From the NCBI GenBank assembly GCA_963797265.1, contig CAWCOY010000001.1, positions 186,001-250,000 on the forward strand: a DNA stretch of 64,000 bases, given 5' to 3'. The translations under genes and the position numbers were made by a program. This DNA is from DASUPK01 sp963797265. Lineage in GTDB: Bacteria > Actinomycetota > Thermoleophilia > Solirubrobacterales > 70-9. The notes under the pieces are model-generated. The model was given only the letters and a program-made list of their open reading frames with translations. It did not search any database and was not told the DNA's origin. Below, piece after piece: positions 34,135-42,826 of this stretch (the first letter of the stretch is position 1; each line of letters begins with the position of its first letter).

Positions 34135-35277
34135 ATGGCACGAACGATTGTTGAGATACCCCAAGCACTGAAGCCGGCCGACGGGCGGTTCGGCTGCGGT
34201 CCCTCGAAGGTGAGGCCCGAGGCGCTCGCCAAGCTCGCGGACCAGAACGAGCTGATGGGTACCTCCCATCGCCAGCAGCCGGTGCGGGACCTGGTCGCGC
34301 GGGTACGCGAGGGACTCGGCGAGCTCTTCACACTGCCCGAGGGCTATGAGGTCGCGCTCGCCAACGGCGGCACGACGGCCTTCTGGGACGCAGCCGCGGC
34401 CTGGCTCGTTCGCGAGCGCTCGCTCCATCTGGCCTACGGCGAGTTCTCCTCGAAGTTCGCGAAGGCGACCGCGGGCGCCCCTTTTCTCGCAGATCCGATC
34501 CTGATCGAGGCCGATCCCGGCGACGCCCCGGCGCCGGTCGCCGACCCGGATGCCGACGCGCTGGCCTGGGCGCACAACGAGACTTCGACCGGCGTGATGG
34601 TCCCGGTGGAGCGACCGCAGGGCTCGGGCGACAGCCTCGTGCTGATCGACGCCACCTCGGGCGCCGGTGGCCTGCCGGTGGATGTCGGAGAGGCCGACGC
34701 CTACTACTTCGCGCCCCAGAAGGCCTTCGCTGCTGACGGCGGGCTCTGGTTGGCGCTCCTCAGCCCCGCGGCGATCGAGCGGATCGAGCAGCTCGACGGC
34801 GTCGGCGGCGACCGCTGGCAGCCCGCGTTCCTCTCGCTCGCCCTCGCCCTGGAGAACTCCCGCAAGGAGCAGACCTACAACACGCCCGCGCTGGCGACGC
34901 TCCTCCTGCTCGCTGAGCAGATCGACTGGCTCCTCGATGGGGGCGGGCTCGAATTCGGCGTGTCACGCACCCGCGCCTCCTCGGAGCATCTCTACGGCTG
35001 GGCCGAGGCAGCGGAGCTGGCCACCCCGTTCGTCGCCGATCCGGCGAAGCGCTCGCTCGTGGTCGGGACGATCGACTTCGACGATCAGGTCGACGCCGCG
35101 GCGCTCGCCGCCACGCTGCGGGCGAACGGGATCGTGGACACCGAGCCCTACCGGAAGCTGGGCCGCAACCAGCTGCGGATCGGCATGTTCCCGGCCGTCG
35201 AACCCGCCGATGTCGAGGCGCTCACCGCCTGTATGGACTGGGTGCTCGAGAACTCCGACACGTCAGGCGGTGAGTGA
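34135..35277 (+). CDS. serC: Phosphoserine aminotransferase
   Basis: SerC transaminates 3-phosphohydroxypyruvate to phosphoserine with PLP. The 380-aa protein begins IVEIPQALKPADGRFGCGPS, with KVRPEALAKL, GTSHRQQPVRDLV, NGGTTAFWDAA, DATSGAGGLPVD and the PLP lysine in YYFAPQKAFAADGG. This is the actinobacterial/mycobacterial variety, shorter in places than the enteric one. ATG 34135 was chosen over the upstream 34093 start because family similarity begins there. serA follows after one spacer base, forming a serine operon. Confidence 0.94.
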   Translation: MARTIVEIPQALKPADGRFGCGPSKVRPEALAKLADQNELMGTSHRQQPVRDLVARVREGLGELFTLPEGYEVALANGGTTAFWDAAAAWLVRERSLHLAYGEFSSKFAKATAGAPFLADPILIEADPGDAPAPVADPDADALAWAHNETSTGVMVPVERPQGSGDSLVLIDATSGAGGLPVDVGEADAYYFAPQKAFAADGGLWLALLSPAAIERIEQLDGVGGDRWQPAFLSLALALENSRKEQTYNTPALATLLLLAEQIDWLLDGGGLEFGVSRTRASSEHLYGWAEAAELATPFVADPAKRSLVVGTIDFDDQVDAAALAATLRANGIVDTEPYRKLGRNQLRIGMFPAVEPADVEALTACMDWVLENSDTSGGE

Positions 35278-35278
35278 C

Positions 35279-36862
35279 ATGGCGAAGGTCCTCGTCAAGG
35301 AGAAGATCGCCGACGCGGGCATCGAGCTCCTGCGCGAGCGATTCGACGTCGAGCTCGGGCTCGACTGGGACGGCTCGGAGCTCGAGGACCGAATCGGCGA
35401 GTTCGACGGCATCCTGATCCGCTCCGCGACCAAGCTGACCCCAGACCTGATTGAGCGCGCCGGGCGTCTGAAGGTGATCGGGCGTGCCGGCACCGGGGTG
35501 GACAACGTCGACGTCGACGCGGCGACCAGGCGCGGCATCGTGGTCGCCAACGCGCCTGAGGCCAACGCGATCGCCGCGGCCGAGCACACCATGGCCCTGA
35601 TGCTCGCGCTCTGCCGCAACATCCCTCAGGCCCACGCCTCGCTGGCGGGAGGCGCCTGGGATCGGGGCAAGTTCAAGGGCACCGAGCTCTACGGCAAGAC
35701 CCTCGGCGTGCTCGGCTTCGGCCGGATCGGTCAGCTGGTCGCGGCGCGTGCCAAGGCCTTCGACATGCCGGTGGTCGCCTACGACAAGTTCGTCACCGCC
35801 GAGCGCTTCCGCGAGCTGGGCGTCGAAGGCATCGATGAGCCGGAGGAGCTCTACGCGCGTGCGGACTTCATAACGCTGCACCTGCCGAAGACCCCGGAGA
35901 CGGTCAACTTCATCGATCGGGAGGCGATCGGAAAGATGCGCGACGGCGTCCGGATCATCAACTGCGCTCGCGGGGAGCTGATCGACCTCGATGCGCTCAC
36001 CGAGGGGCTGCAGTCGGGCAGGGTCGCCGGTGCGGCTCTCGACGTATTCCCGGAGGAGCCGTTCGGCGGGCACCCGATCCTGGAGCGTGATGACGTCGTG
36101 GTCACGCCCCATCTCGGAGCCTCAACCGCCGAGGCGCAGGACCGCGCCGGCGTGGTCACCGCCGAGCAGGTGACGGCCGCTCTCACCGGCGGGGTGGTGA
36201 CGACGGCAGTCAACATCGCAGCGGTCCGCCCCGAGGTGATGGAGCAGCTCGCCCCCTTCGTGCCGCTGTGCGAGAAGCTCGGCCGCCTGGTCCAGACGCT
36301 CGCGGAGGGTCCGCCCGACCGCGTCGAGGTCGAGTTCCGCGGCCGGCTCGCCGATCAGGACACCCGCATCCTCGGCATCGCCGCGCTGGTCGGAATCCTC
36401 TCGGGGCACACGGAGGAGCCGGTCAACCTGGTGAACGGCCCGCACATGGCCGAAGAGCGCGGCATCGAGCTGGTCGAGACCCGCGACTCGCTCTCGGAGG
36501 ACTTCACCGAGCTTGTCGTCGTCCGCGTCAACACCGGCGAGGACTCGGTCGAGGTCGCGGGCACCGGGGTGGGCCCGCGCAACATCCCCTACCTGGCGCG
36601 GGTCTGGGGCGAGGACTTCTACCTGCCGTTCGCCGAGCACCTGGCGATCTTCCGCTACACCGATCAGCCCGGGATGATCGGCCGGGTGGGGACTATCTTC
36701 GGCGAGGAGGGTGTCAACATCGTCTCCGCCGCCGTCGGAGCCGAGTCGGAGGGAGCGACCGCCGTCATGGCCCTGACGACCGATGCGCCGGTCGCCCAGT
36801 CGACGGTGGACCGCATCCTGGAGCTCGACGGGTTCTCCGTCGGCCGCGCCGTCGATCTGTAG
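35279..36862 (+). CDS. serA: D-3-phosphoglycerate dehydrogenase (long form)
   Basis: SerA oxidises 3-phosphoglycerate to 3-phosphohydroxypyruvate, the first step of serine synthesis. The 527-aa length is that of the mycobacterial long form, with a substrate/NAD core (LGVLGFGRIGQLVAARAKAF, RIINCARGELIDLDAL, PHLGASTAEAQDRAG), an intervening ASB-like domain and a C-terminal ACT domain (IFRYTDQPGMIGRVGTIFGE, EGVNIVSAAVG) that usually senses serine. The order serC then serA puts the product enzyme first. The start is ATG 35279, one base after the serC stop. Confidence 0.96.
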   Translation: MAKVLVKEKIADAGIELLRERFDVELGLDWDGSELEDRIGEFDGILIRSATKLTPDLIERAGRLKVIGRAGTGVDNVDVDAATRRGIVVANAPEANAIAAAEHTMALMLALCRNIPQAHASLAGGAWDRGKFKGTELYGKTLGVLGFGRIGQLVAARAKAFDMPVVAYDKFVTAERFRELGVEGIDEPEELYARADFITLHLPKTPETVNFIDREAIGKMRDGVRIINCARGELIDLDALTEGLQSGRVAGAALDVFPEEPFGGHPILERDDVVVTPHLGASTAEAQDRAGVVTAEQVTAALTGGVVTTAVNIAAVRPEVMEQLAPFVPLCEKLGRLVQTLAEGPPDRVEVEFRGRLADQDTRILGIAALVGILSGHTEEPVNLVNGPHMAEERGIELVETRDSLSEDFTELVVVRVNTGEDSVEVAGTGVGPRNIPYLARVWGEDFYLPFAEHLAIFRYTDQPGMIGRVGTIFGEEGVNIVSAAVGAESEGATAVMALTTDAPVAQSTVDRILELDGFSVGRAVDL

Positions 36863-36878
36863 GGAATAGGGTCCGCCC

Positions 36879-37907
36879 ATGAAGGCGGTGGTGCTGACCG
36901 GCCACGGAGGGCCGGAGGTGCTCCAGGTCCAGGAGCGCCCGGACCCGGAACTCGGTCCGGGCGAGGTCCGGATCACCGTCAAGGCGGCCGGCATCAACTT
37001 CGCGGACACGATGGCACGCGTCGGCCTCTATCCGGATGCGCCGAAGCCGCCCTGCGTGCTCGGCTACGAGGTCGCCGGGGAGGTCGAGTCGGTGGGCGAC
37101 GGCGTCGAGGAGCTCAGTGTCGGGGACCGAGTGATCGCCGGCAGCCGTTTCGGTGGCCAAGCATCGATGGTCACGGTGCCGGCGGATCAGGCGTTCCCGC
37201 TCCCGGCCGGGTGGAGCTTCGAGCAGGGCGCCGCCTTCCCGGTCAACTATGCGACCGCATTCGTCGCACTGGTGATGATGGGTGGGATTCGGAAGGGCGA
37301 CCGGGTCCTCATCCACGCGGCCGCGGGGGGCGTCGGGATCTCGGCGACCCAGATTGCCCGTTCGAGGGAGACCGAGATCTTCGGCACCGCGTCGGCCTCC
37401 AAGCACGACGCGATTCGAGCGCAGGGCGTGAACCACCCGATCGACTACCGGACCGAGGACTTCGAGCAGGAGGTCAAGCGGATCACCGGAGGCGAGGGGG
37501 TGGACGTGATCATGGACGCCACTGGCCCGACCAACTTCCGCAAGGACTACCGCCTGCTGAGACAAGGCGGGAAGCTGATCATGTACGGCGCCTCGGAGCT
37601 CAGCACCGGCCAAGGACGGAGCATGGCGACGGTGGCGCGAGGGCTGCTGAGGATGCCCACGGCAACCCTGCCCTGGTGGAAAAGCCTCTCCGTCATGAAC
37701 GAGAACAAGGGCGTGTTCGGCCTGAACATGCTCCACTGGCAGGATGCCGAGGGCCTCGGCCGCGTGCTCGAGGCGCTCGACGCCGAGCTCGAAGCAGGGT
37801 TCATCGACCCGGTGGTCGCGGAATCGTTCCCCTTTGAACGGGCTGGCGATGCCCACCAGTTCATCGCCGAGCGGCGCAACATCGGCAAGGTCGTGCTCGT
37901 GCCCTGA
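36879..37907 (+). CDS. Zinc-type alcohol dehydrogenase superfamily quinone oxidoreductase
   Basis: The 342-aa MDR protein resembles NADPH:quinone reductases and synaptic vesicle VAT-1-like proteins: MKAVVLTGHGGPEVLQVQER, GEVRITVKAAGINFADTMAR, GYEVAGEVESVGDGVEEL, and the cofactor motif LIHAAAGGVGISATQIARS. No zinc-binding Cys cluster is seen, as expected for the quinone-reductase branch. The later NENKGVFGLNMLHW segment is typical of VAT-1-like members. ATG 36879 follows TAGGGT (36867-36872) by 6 bases, so it is probably leaderless and independent of serCA. The physiological substrate is not known. Confidence 0.85.
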   Translation: MKAVVLTGHGGPEVLQVQERPDPELGPGEVRITVKAAGINFADTMARVGLYPDAPKPPCVLGYEVAGEVESVGDGVEELSVGDRVIAGSRFGGQASMVTVPADQAFPLPAGWSFEQGAAFPVNYATAFVALVMMGGIRKGDRVLIHAAAGGVGISATQIARSRETEIFGTASASKHDAIRAQGVNHPIDYRTEDFEQEVKRITGGEGVDVIMDATGPTNFRKDYRLLRQGGKLIMYGASELSTGQGRSMATVARGLLRMPTATLPWWKSLSVMNENKGVFGLNMLHWQDAEGLGRVLEALDAELEAGFIDPVVAESFPFERAGDAHQFIAERRNIGKVVLVP

Positions 37908-37953
37908 TTGGAAGGGCGCTCCTTACGGCGTTTACCGGGGTTATGGCAGGCGA

Positions 37954-38679
37954 ATGAAGCTTCGACCCAGGCAGACAATCGGCGCCCTCCTGGCGATCGC
38001 GGCCATGGCCGCGATCGCGCCGGCGGGCGCCTCGGCCCGGACGGAGGTTAGGACCGCGGTCTGGACGATCCACGGCCACGGCGCGACGAGCTCGAGCTCG
38101 ATGAACGTGATGACCGTGAACGACTTCCGCGGCATCGACAACCGGATCAGCCTGTTCACCGGCCCCACCGGGCGCATGGTGATGACCGCGCCGGAGGGGC
38201 TGGGCGATCCGGACGGGAGTGGATCGGCGTGCACGCTGGACAACGCGAAGCCGAGCGAGTCGACCGCCCAACAGGTGAGTTGCGCGCCCGGCTACATCGG
38301 CGCGATCGTCGGCGACCTCGGCCGCGGCAGCGACACCTTCGACGCGGATCCCACCTTCCCGGTGATGATCGGGGCCGTGATCGACGGGCAGGTCAGGCCG
38401 CTGGAAGGCGGTTCAGGCCGGGACCGCCTGGTGGGTGGCGCCGCAGGTGATCTGCTCAAGGGCGTGGGTGGAGCTGACTCGCTGGCGGGCGGAGGCGGTC
38501 AGGACCGTCTGATCGGCGGGGCGGGCGCCGACAACCTGAGCGGCGGGAGCGCCAACGACTGGCTGCTCGGGGGCGGAGGGCCGGACAAGCTCAGCGGAGG
38601 AGGCGGAAGGGATGTGTGCAAGGGGGGCGGGGCGTTGGACACCGGCAAGAACTGCGAGGTCGCTCGCGGGATTCCGTAG
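37954..38679 (+). CDS. Secreted protein with RTX-like Gly/Asp repeats
   Basis: A signal peptide (MKLRPRQTIGALLAIAAMAA then IAPAGASA) precedes a unique domain of about 110 residues with a Cys pair (C93 in SACTLD, C109 in VSCAPG). From residue 150 on there are RTX-type nonapeptide repeats such as GGSGRDRLVGGAAGDLLKGV and GGADSLAGGGGQDRLIGGAG, which bind calcium in parallel beta-roll folds. The end GGRDVCKGGGALDTGKNCEV is nearly the same style as the C-terminus of the CSLREA protein at 16.6 kb. It is probably exported by Sec; there is no type I exporter nearby. The precise role is unknown. Confidence 0.75.
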   Translation: MKLRPRQTIGALLAIAAMAAIAPAGASARTEVRTAVWTIHGHGATSSSSMNVMTVNDFRGIDNRISLFTGPTGRMVMTAPEGLGDPDGSGSACTLDNAKPSESTAQQVSCAPGYIGAIVGDLGRGSDTFDADPTFPVMIGAVIDGQVRPLEGGSGRDRLVGGAAGDLLKGVGGADSLAGGGGQDRLIGGAGADNLSGGSANDWLLGGGGPDKLSGGGGRDVCKGGGALDTGKNCEVARGIP

Positions 38680-38702
38680 TAGGCGGCGTTACCGTTCCGG
38701 CC

Positions 38703-39467
38703 GTGTTGACCACGGCCAGCATCGGCAGCGCCTACCAGCACGGGATCGTCGACACCGGTCGCGAGCCGCACTTCCTCTTCTTCGTCGCCTTCCTCCTGAC
38801 GTTCGCCTTCATCCGCACGAGCGCCCACATGATCCGGGCGCAGGTCAAGTGGTGGCCCGGCAACGTCTCGGTCGGCGGGACGCACGTTCATCACCTCGTC
38901 TGGGGGATCCTGCTGCTCCTGATCTGCGGCTATATCGCCGTCGCGATCGCCCCCGACAGCCCCTGGCGCGAGATCATCGCCGTGTTCTTCGGCATCGGCA
39001 CCGGCCTCACCCTCGACGAGTTCGCCCTCTGGCTCAACCTCAAGGACGTCTACTGGGAGAAGCAGGGCCGGAAGTCGATCGACGCGGTGATCATCGCCGC
39101 GGCGATCTCGGGCGTGTTCCTGATCAGCCTGCGTTCCTGGATCGACGTGACGACGCAGGTCGCGGACGAGATTCAGGCCATCGTCGGCGGGATCGGCCTG
39201 CTCGGTGTCCTCCTGGCGTTGGTCAACGCCGCGAAGGAGAAGTTCGGGATGGCGATCTGGAGCGTTCTCGTCCCCGTGGTCGGCATCCCCAGCGTCTTCC
39301 GTCTCGCCAAGCCACACTCCGTGTGGGCGAAGCTCTTCTACCGCCACGGCAAGAAGGACCGCTCCGATCAGCGCTTCGCCGGCTCGCGCGGGGAGCCCTT
39401 CTGGAAGAGGGGCGGCGAGCTACTCGGCCGGCTCAGGCTGCGGCCCCGAAGCGCCGGCGGAGCCTGA
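38703..39467 (+). CDS. Integral membrane protein with VGGTHVHHLVWGI motif
   Basis: The 254-aa protein has several membrane segments (FFVAFLLTFAFIRTSA, LVWGILLLLICGYIAVAI, EIIAVFFGIGTGLTLDEFAL, VIIAAAISGVFLIS and a later GIGLLGVLLALV). It has the conserved block VGGTHVHHLVWGI near residue 60 and EFALWLNLKDVYW, seen in a widespread but uncharacterised actinobacterial membrane family. The His cluster could bind a metal or cofactor. GTG 38703 lies 7 bases after TACCGT (38690-38695). The last 48 bases overlap the convergent transporter gene. Confidence 0.7.
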   Translation: MLTTASIGSAYQHGIVDTGREPHFLFFVAFLLTFAFIRTSAHMIRAQVKWWPGNVSVGGTHVHHLVWGILLLLICGYIAVAIAPDSPWREIIAVFFGIGTGLTLDEFALWLNLKDVYWEKQGRKSIDAVIIAAAISGVFLISLRSWIDVTTQVADEIQAIVGGIGLLGVLLALVNAAKEKFGMAIWSVLVPVVGIPSVFRLAKPHSVWAKLFYRHGKKDRSDQRFAGSRGEPFWKRGGELLGRLRLRPRSAGGA

Positions 39468-40532
39468 CCGCCCGGTGAACACCAGCTCGTCGATGACCAC
39501 CCCCAGCGAGGCGGCGGTGGGGATGGCGAGCAGTGCCCCGAGCACCCCCGCGAGGTTCGCGCCGACGATCACCGCGACGATCGCCACAGCGGGATTGACC
39601 TTCAGCGCCCCGCCCTTGTAGAGCAGCGGCTGGATGATGCGGTCCTGGAGCTGCTGGTAGACGAGGAAGATGGCCAGCCAGACGATCGCGTCGCCGGGGC
39701 CGCCGTCGATCAGCAGGACCGCGAAGACCGAGAAGCCGCCGACGGTCAGGCCGATCAGCGGGATCAGGTCGAGGAAGGCGACCAGCACCGCCAGCGGCAA
39801 GGCGAGGTGGAAGCCCTCCGCCTCGAGAAACGCCCAGGTCAGGAAGCCGGCGCCGATCGCGAGCAGCAGGTTGACGCTCACGTAGGCCTTGACCACCTCG
39901 GCCACCCGGTTTGCGATCCGCCGGGCGCGGTCGCGCTGGAGGGTGGGCAGGCGGCCGGTTCCGCGCTCCACCATGCCGCGCCCATCGAGGAGGAGGAAGA
40001 AGGTCAGGGTGATGACCGTGATCGCGGCAAGCAGGTGCTCAAGCAGGCTGACGGTCAGCGATCCCAGGGTGCTCGCGCCGCTCGAGAGGTGGGAGGGGAG
40101 GGTGCTCGCCTCCTGAGTCAGCTTCAGGGTGATGTGGTACTTGTCGTTCAGCTCCTGGAACTGCTGGTTGTTGTTCGCCCAGTTCTCGAAGTCGCGGACG
40201 TAGCCCGGGAGCTTGTGGGCGAGCCCCTCGATGTCATGGACGATCGGGGGGAAGACGTGCAGCGTCAGGAAGACCAGCGCCGCCAGAGCCAACAGGTAGA
40301 CGATCAGGATCGCCAGCACTCGCGGCATCTGACCGGCGCCCGGCCAGGCACGCTGTATCAGGCTCACGGCCGGATCAAGCGCGAGCGCCAGGAAGATCGC
40401 GGCGGCGACCCATTGCAGGGTCGTCCGGGTGTGCAGGATCGCGATCGCCAGCAGCAGCGCCACCGCGATCCAGAAGAGCGCCACCAGGACGACCTTCGCG
40501 ACGGCCCGAGCCTCGATCCCCTCCGCGCGCAT
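39420..40532 (-). CDS. AI-2E family transporter (TqsA/PerM-like)
   Basis: The 370-aa membrane protein shows the typical layout: paired N-terminal helices (VLVALFWIAVALLLAIAILH and AIFLALALDPAV), a periplasmic-side domain (IEGLAHKLPGYVRDFENWAN), then VITLTFFLLLDGRGM, AFLDLIPLIGLTVGG and YQQLQDRIIQPLLYKGGALK. Family members export diverse small molecules or ions; calling it an autoinducer exporter would go too far. ATG 40532 lies 8 bases after a minus-strand TAGCGT box and is preferred to 40571. The promoter region is shared with the leuA leader. Confidence 0.85.
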   Translation of the reverse strand: MRAEGIEARAVAKVVLVALFWIAVALLLAIAILHTRTTLQWVAAAIFLALALDPAVSLIQRAWPGAGQMPRVLAILIVYLLALAALVFLTLHVFPPIVHDIEGLAHKLPGYVRDFENWANNNQQFQELNDKYHITLKLTQEASTLPSHLSSGASTLGSLTVSLLEHLLAAITVITLTFFLLLDGRGMVERGTGRLPTLQRDRARRIANRVAEVVKAYVSVNLLLAIGAGFLTWAFLEAEGFHLALPLAVLVAFLDLIPLIGLTVGGFSVFAVLLIDGGPGDAIVWLAIFLVYQQLQDRIIQPLLYKGGALKVNPAVAIVAVIVGANLAGVLGALLAIPTAASLGVVIDELVFTGRSGSAGASGPQPEPAE

Positions 40533-40594
40533 CGTCCGGGACGCTAGAGAGCGCCCCGGACCCAACATCACTGCGCTACTCTGCCTGAACTTCG

Positions 40595-40654
40595 GTGACG
40601 CACCGCCTCGACAGCCTGGCGCTTCTCCTTCTCCTCCCCCTTCGGGGGGAATAG
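40595..40654 (+). CDS. leuL: Leucine leader peptide of leuA
   Basis: GTG 40595 to TAG 40652-40654 encodes MTHRLDSLALLLLLPLRGE (19 aa). Eight of the 19 residues are Leu, with five in a row at positions 10-14 and another at 16. A TACTCT box at 40577-40582 lies 12 bases upstream, so the peptide is the first thing translated on the leuA transcript. The gene is too short for normal ORF callers. Leader peptides rich in the end-product amino acid control the leu operon in enterobacteria and have been predicted for actinobacterial leuA. Here the Leu codons CTT CTC CTT CTC CTC are complementary to the leuA ribosome site, which gives a direct regulatory logic. Confidence 0.8.
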   Translation: MTHRLDSLALLLLLPLRGE

Positions 40655-40717
40655 CGCTGGGCGGCGCGAGAGCCGCGAACTCAGGAACAGGTCATCGGAA
40701 GCTTTAGGAGAAGGAGG
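40625..40717 (+). promoter_or_regulatory. Leucine-responsive anti-Shine-Dalgarno element of leuA
   Basis: CTCCTTCTCCT (40625-40635), lying inside the Leu codon run, pairs perfectly over 11 bases with AGGAGAAGGAG (40706-40716), the leuA ribosome site. Between them lie two small hairpins, CCCC-TTC-GGGG at 40637-40647 and GCGGC/GCCGC at 40661-40676. A ribosome stalled on Leu codons would cover the anti-SD and leave the SD open. After normal termination the pairing could form and shut leuA translation. The mechanism is inferred from pairing only. Confidence 0.7.
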
Positions 40718-40722
40718 TTGTG

Positions 40723-42330
40723 ATGAATGACGTTGGCGGTGTAGCTGGTCCGGTCTCGGACGAGAACCGGGTCCACATCTTCGACACGACGCTGCGCGAC
40801 GGCGAGCAGTCGCCCGGCATCTCGCTGAACACCCATGAGAAGGTCGAGATCGCGCAGCAGCTCGCGCGCCTGGGTGTCGACGTGATCGAGGCCGGGTTCC
40901 CGATCACCAGTCCCGGCGACTTCGAGGCCGTCGAGGCGATCGCCCACCAGGTGGACGGTCCCGTGATCTGCGGCCTCGCCAGGACCCACAAGGCGGACAT
41001 CGATGCCGCCTGGAACGCGATCAAGGACTCCGAGCGGCCCAGGATCCACACCTTCATCTCGACCTCCGACATTCACATCGAGCACCAGCTGCAGACGACG
41101 CGCGATGACGTCAAGGGTCAGGCGAAGGCGGCCGTCGCGCTCGCCAAGTCCTACTGCGATGACGTCGAGTTCTCGCCGATGGACGCGACGCGCGCCGACA
41201 TCGAGTTCACGGCCGAGGTCTGCGCGATTGCGGTCGCGGAAGGCGCCAATGTGGTCAACATCCCAGACACGGTCGGCTACACGACACCCGCGGAGTACGC
41301 CGCCTACTTCGGGCGGCTGTATGAGCTGGTTCCGGGGCTGAGGGAGGTCGAGGTGTCGGTCCACTGCCACGACGACCTGGGCATGGCCGTCTCCAATTCC
41401 TACGCCGGCCTGCTCGCCGGCGCTCGCCAGGTGGAATGCGCGGTCAATGGGATCGGTGAGCGCGCCGGCAACTGCTCGCTCGAGGAGATCGTGATGCTTC
41501 TGCGGACCCGTCGCGACGTCCACGGCCTGGACACCGCGATCGACGCCCGCGAGCTGGCCCGAACGAGCCGCATGGTCTCCCGCCTGACCGGCTATTCGGT
41601 GCCGCCGAACAAGGCGGTGGTGGGGCGGAATGCGTTCGCCCACGAGTCCGGGATCCATCAGGACGGCGTGCTGAAGGAGCGCTCGACCTACGAGATCATG
41701 GACGCGACCGAGGTCGGCCTGGACTCGAACTCGATCGTGTTGGGCAAGCACTCCGGGCGCCACGCGCTCCAGGACGCCCTGAAGGCCCTCGGCTTTGAGG
41801 TCGAGGGCGGCGCCCTCAACCAGGCGTTCAAGCGCTTCAAGGAGATCGCGGACAAGAAGAAGCAGGTCACCGCGCTCGACCTGGAGGCGATCGTCTCCGA
41901 CGAGATGCGCGAGTCGGCCGAGGCCTACAACCTGGGGTGGTTCGAGATCGAGTCCGGCTCGCAGCGCCCGCCGCAGGCACGCGTCTGCGTCCTGCTCCCG
42001 ACCGGTGAGGAATCGATCGCCCAGTCATCCGGTGACGGGCCGGTCGACGCGATCTTCGGCGCGATCCGCGAGGCGACTGGAACCGGTGCCGAGCTACAGC
42101 GATACGAGGTCTCGGCCGTCACCGGCGGGACCGACGCCCTTGGCGAGGTGAGCGTGTCGGTGCGCGCCAACGGCCGGCTTGCCAGCGGCCAAGGTGTCGC
42201 AACCGACATCCTCGAGGCCTCGGCTCGCGCCTTCGTCAGGGCGATCTCGAACGCCCTTGAGGGCGTCGCGATCCGGGAGGCCGAGGAGGCGACCGCCGAC
42301 GCGGCGGTGGAGCGCACGCCCGGCCCCTAA
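40723..42330 (+). CDS. leuA: 2-Isopropylmalate synthase
   Basis: LeuA condenses acetyl-CoA and 2-oxoisovalerate, the committed step to leucine. The 535-aa protein shows FDTTLRDGEQSPGISLNTHE, the metal-binding His pair in VSVHCHDDLGMAVSNSYAGL, GIGERAGNCSLEEIVM and VVGRNAFAHESGIHQDGVL. The C-terminal LeuA dimer domain, which binds leucine for feedback inhibition, starts near EAYNLGWFEIESGS. ATG 40723 has the strong site AGGAGAAGGAGG (40706-40717) and is preferred over the adjacent GTG 40720. Control by the upstream leader peptide is described separately. leuCDB lie about 1.1 kb downstream. Confidence 0.95.
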   Translation: MNDVGGVAGPVSDENRVHIFDTTLRDGEQSPGISLNTHEKVEIAQQLARLGVDVIEAGFPITSPGDFEAVEAIAHQVDGPVICGLARTHKADIDAAWNAIKDSERPRIHTFISTSDIHIEHQLQTTRDDVKGQAKAAVALAKSYCDDVEFSPMDATRADIEFTAEVCAIAVAEGANVVNIPDTVGYTTPAEYAAYFGRLYELVPGLREVEVSVHCHDDLGMAVSNSYAGLLAGARQVECAVNGIGERAGNCSLEEIVMLLRTRRDVHGLDTAIDARELARTSRMVSRLTGYSVPPNKAVVGRNAFAHESGIHQDGVLKERSTYEIMDATEVGLDSNSIVLGKHSGRHALQDALKALGFEVEGGALNQAFKRFKEIADKKKQVTALDLEAIVSDEMRESAEAYNLGWFEIESGSQRPPQARVCVLLPTGEESIAQSSGDGPVDAIFGAIREATGTGAELQRYEVSAVTGGTDALGEVSVSVRANGRLASGQGVATDILEASARAFVRAISNALEGVAIREAEEATADAAVERTPGP

Positions 42331-42350
42331 CCCGCAATAGGGTGGGATAC

Positions 42351-42812
42351 GTGAGAACGGTCCGATTGCCCGAAGCACCGCAAGCCAGCTCCCCGTTCTG
42401 GTGGCTCTGGGAACGGTTCACCGACGTTCATACCGTCGCGTACAAGGCGAGCCACGGCCGGCTCGGCGGCACATACGGGAAGGCGCCGGTCGCGCTGGTC
42501 GACTCAGTCGGCCGAAAGAGCGGCAAGCGTCGAACCCATCCGCTCCTCGCGACGAAGGACGGCGACAACATCGTCGTCGTCGCCTCGAAGGGCGGGGTCG
42601 ACAGGCACCCCGCCTGGTACCACAACCTGATGGCGAACCCGGAGACGACCGTCAACTGGTACGGCGACGTCCGGCGAATGCGAGCGAGGGAGACCGAGGG
42701 TGAGGAGCGGGAGCGCCTCTGGAAGCAGATGACCACCGTGTACCCGACCTACGAGGACTACCAGCGGCGGACCAGCCGGCAAATCCCGGTGATCCTGCTC
42801 GAACCGATCTAG
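42351..42812 (+). CDS. Deazaflavin (F420)-dependent nitroreductase-family protein
   Basis: The 153-aa protein belongs to the DUF385/Ddn family of split beta-barrel proteins that bind F420 or related flavins. It contains FTDVHTVAYKASHGRLGGTY, VALVDSVGRKSGKRRTHPLL, VVVASKGGVDRHPAWYHNLM and ANPETTVNWYGDVRRMRARE, all close to the Ddn pattern. GTG 42351 is chosen because TAGGGT (42338-42343) lies 7 bases upstream; the GTG at 42342 falls inside that box. It may reduce quinones or nitro compounds with F420H2. It lies between leuA and the Xre-cupin gene without an obvious link to leucine synthesis. Confidence 0.85.
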   Translation: MRTVRLPEAPQASSPFWWLWERFTDVHTVAYKASHGRLGGTYGKAPVALVDSVGRKSGKRRTHPLLATKDGDNIVVVASKGGVDRHPAWYHNLMANPETTVNWYGDVRRMRARETEGEERERLWKQMTTVYPTYEDYQRRTSRQIPVILLEPI

Positions 42813-42826
42813 TCAAGCCGCATACG

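Noticed and set aside
34025..34135. Leader peptide before serC
   Set aside because: The short frame starting at 34083 has no Ser or other sensor-codon run and runs through the serC start without structure.
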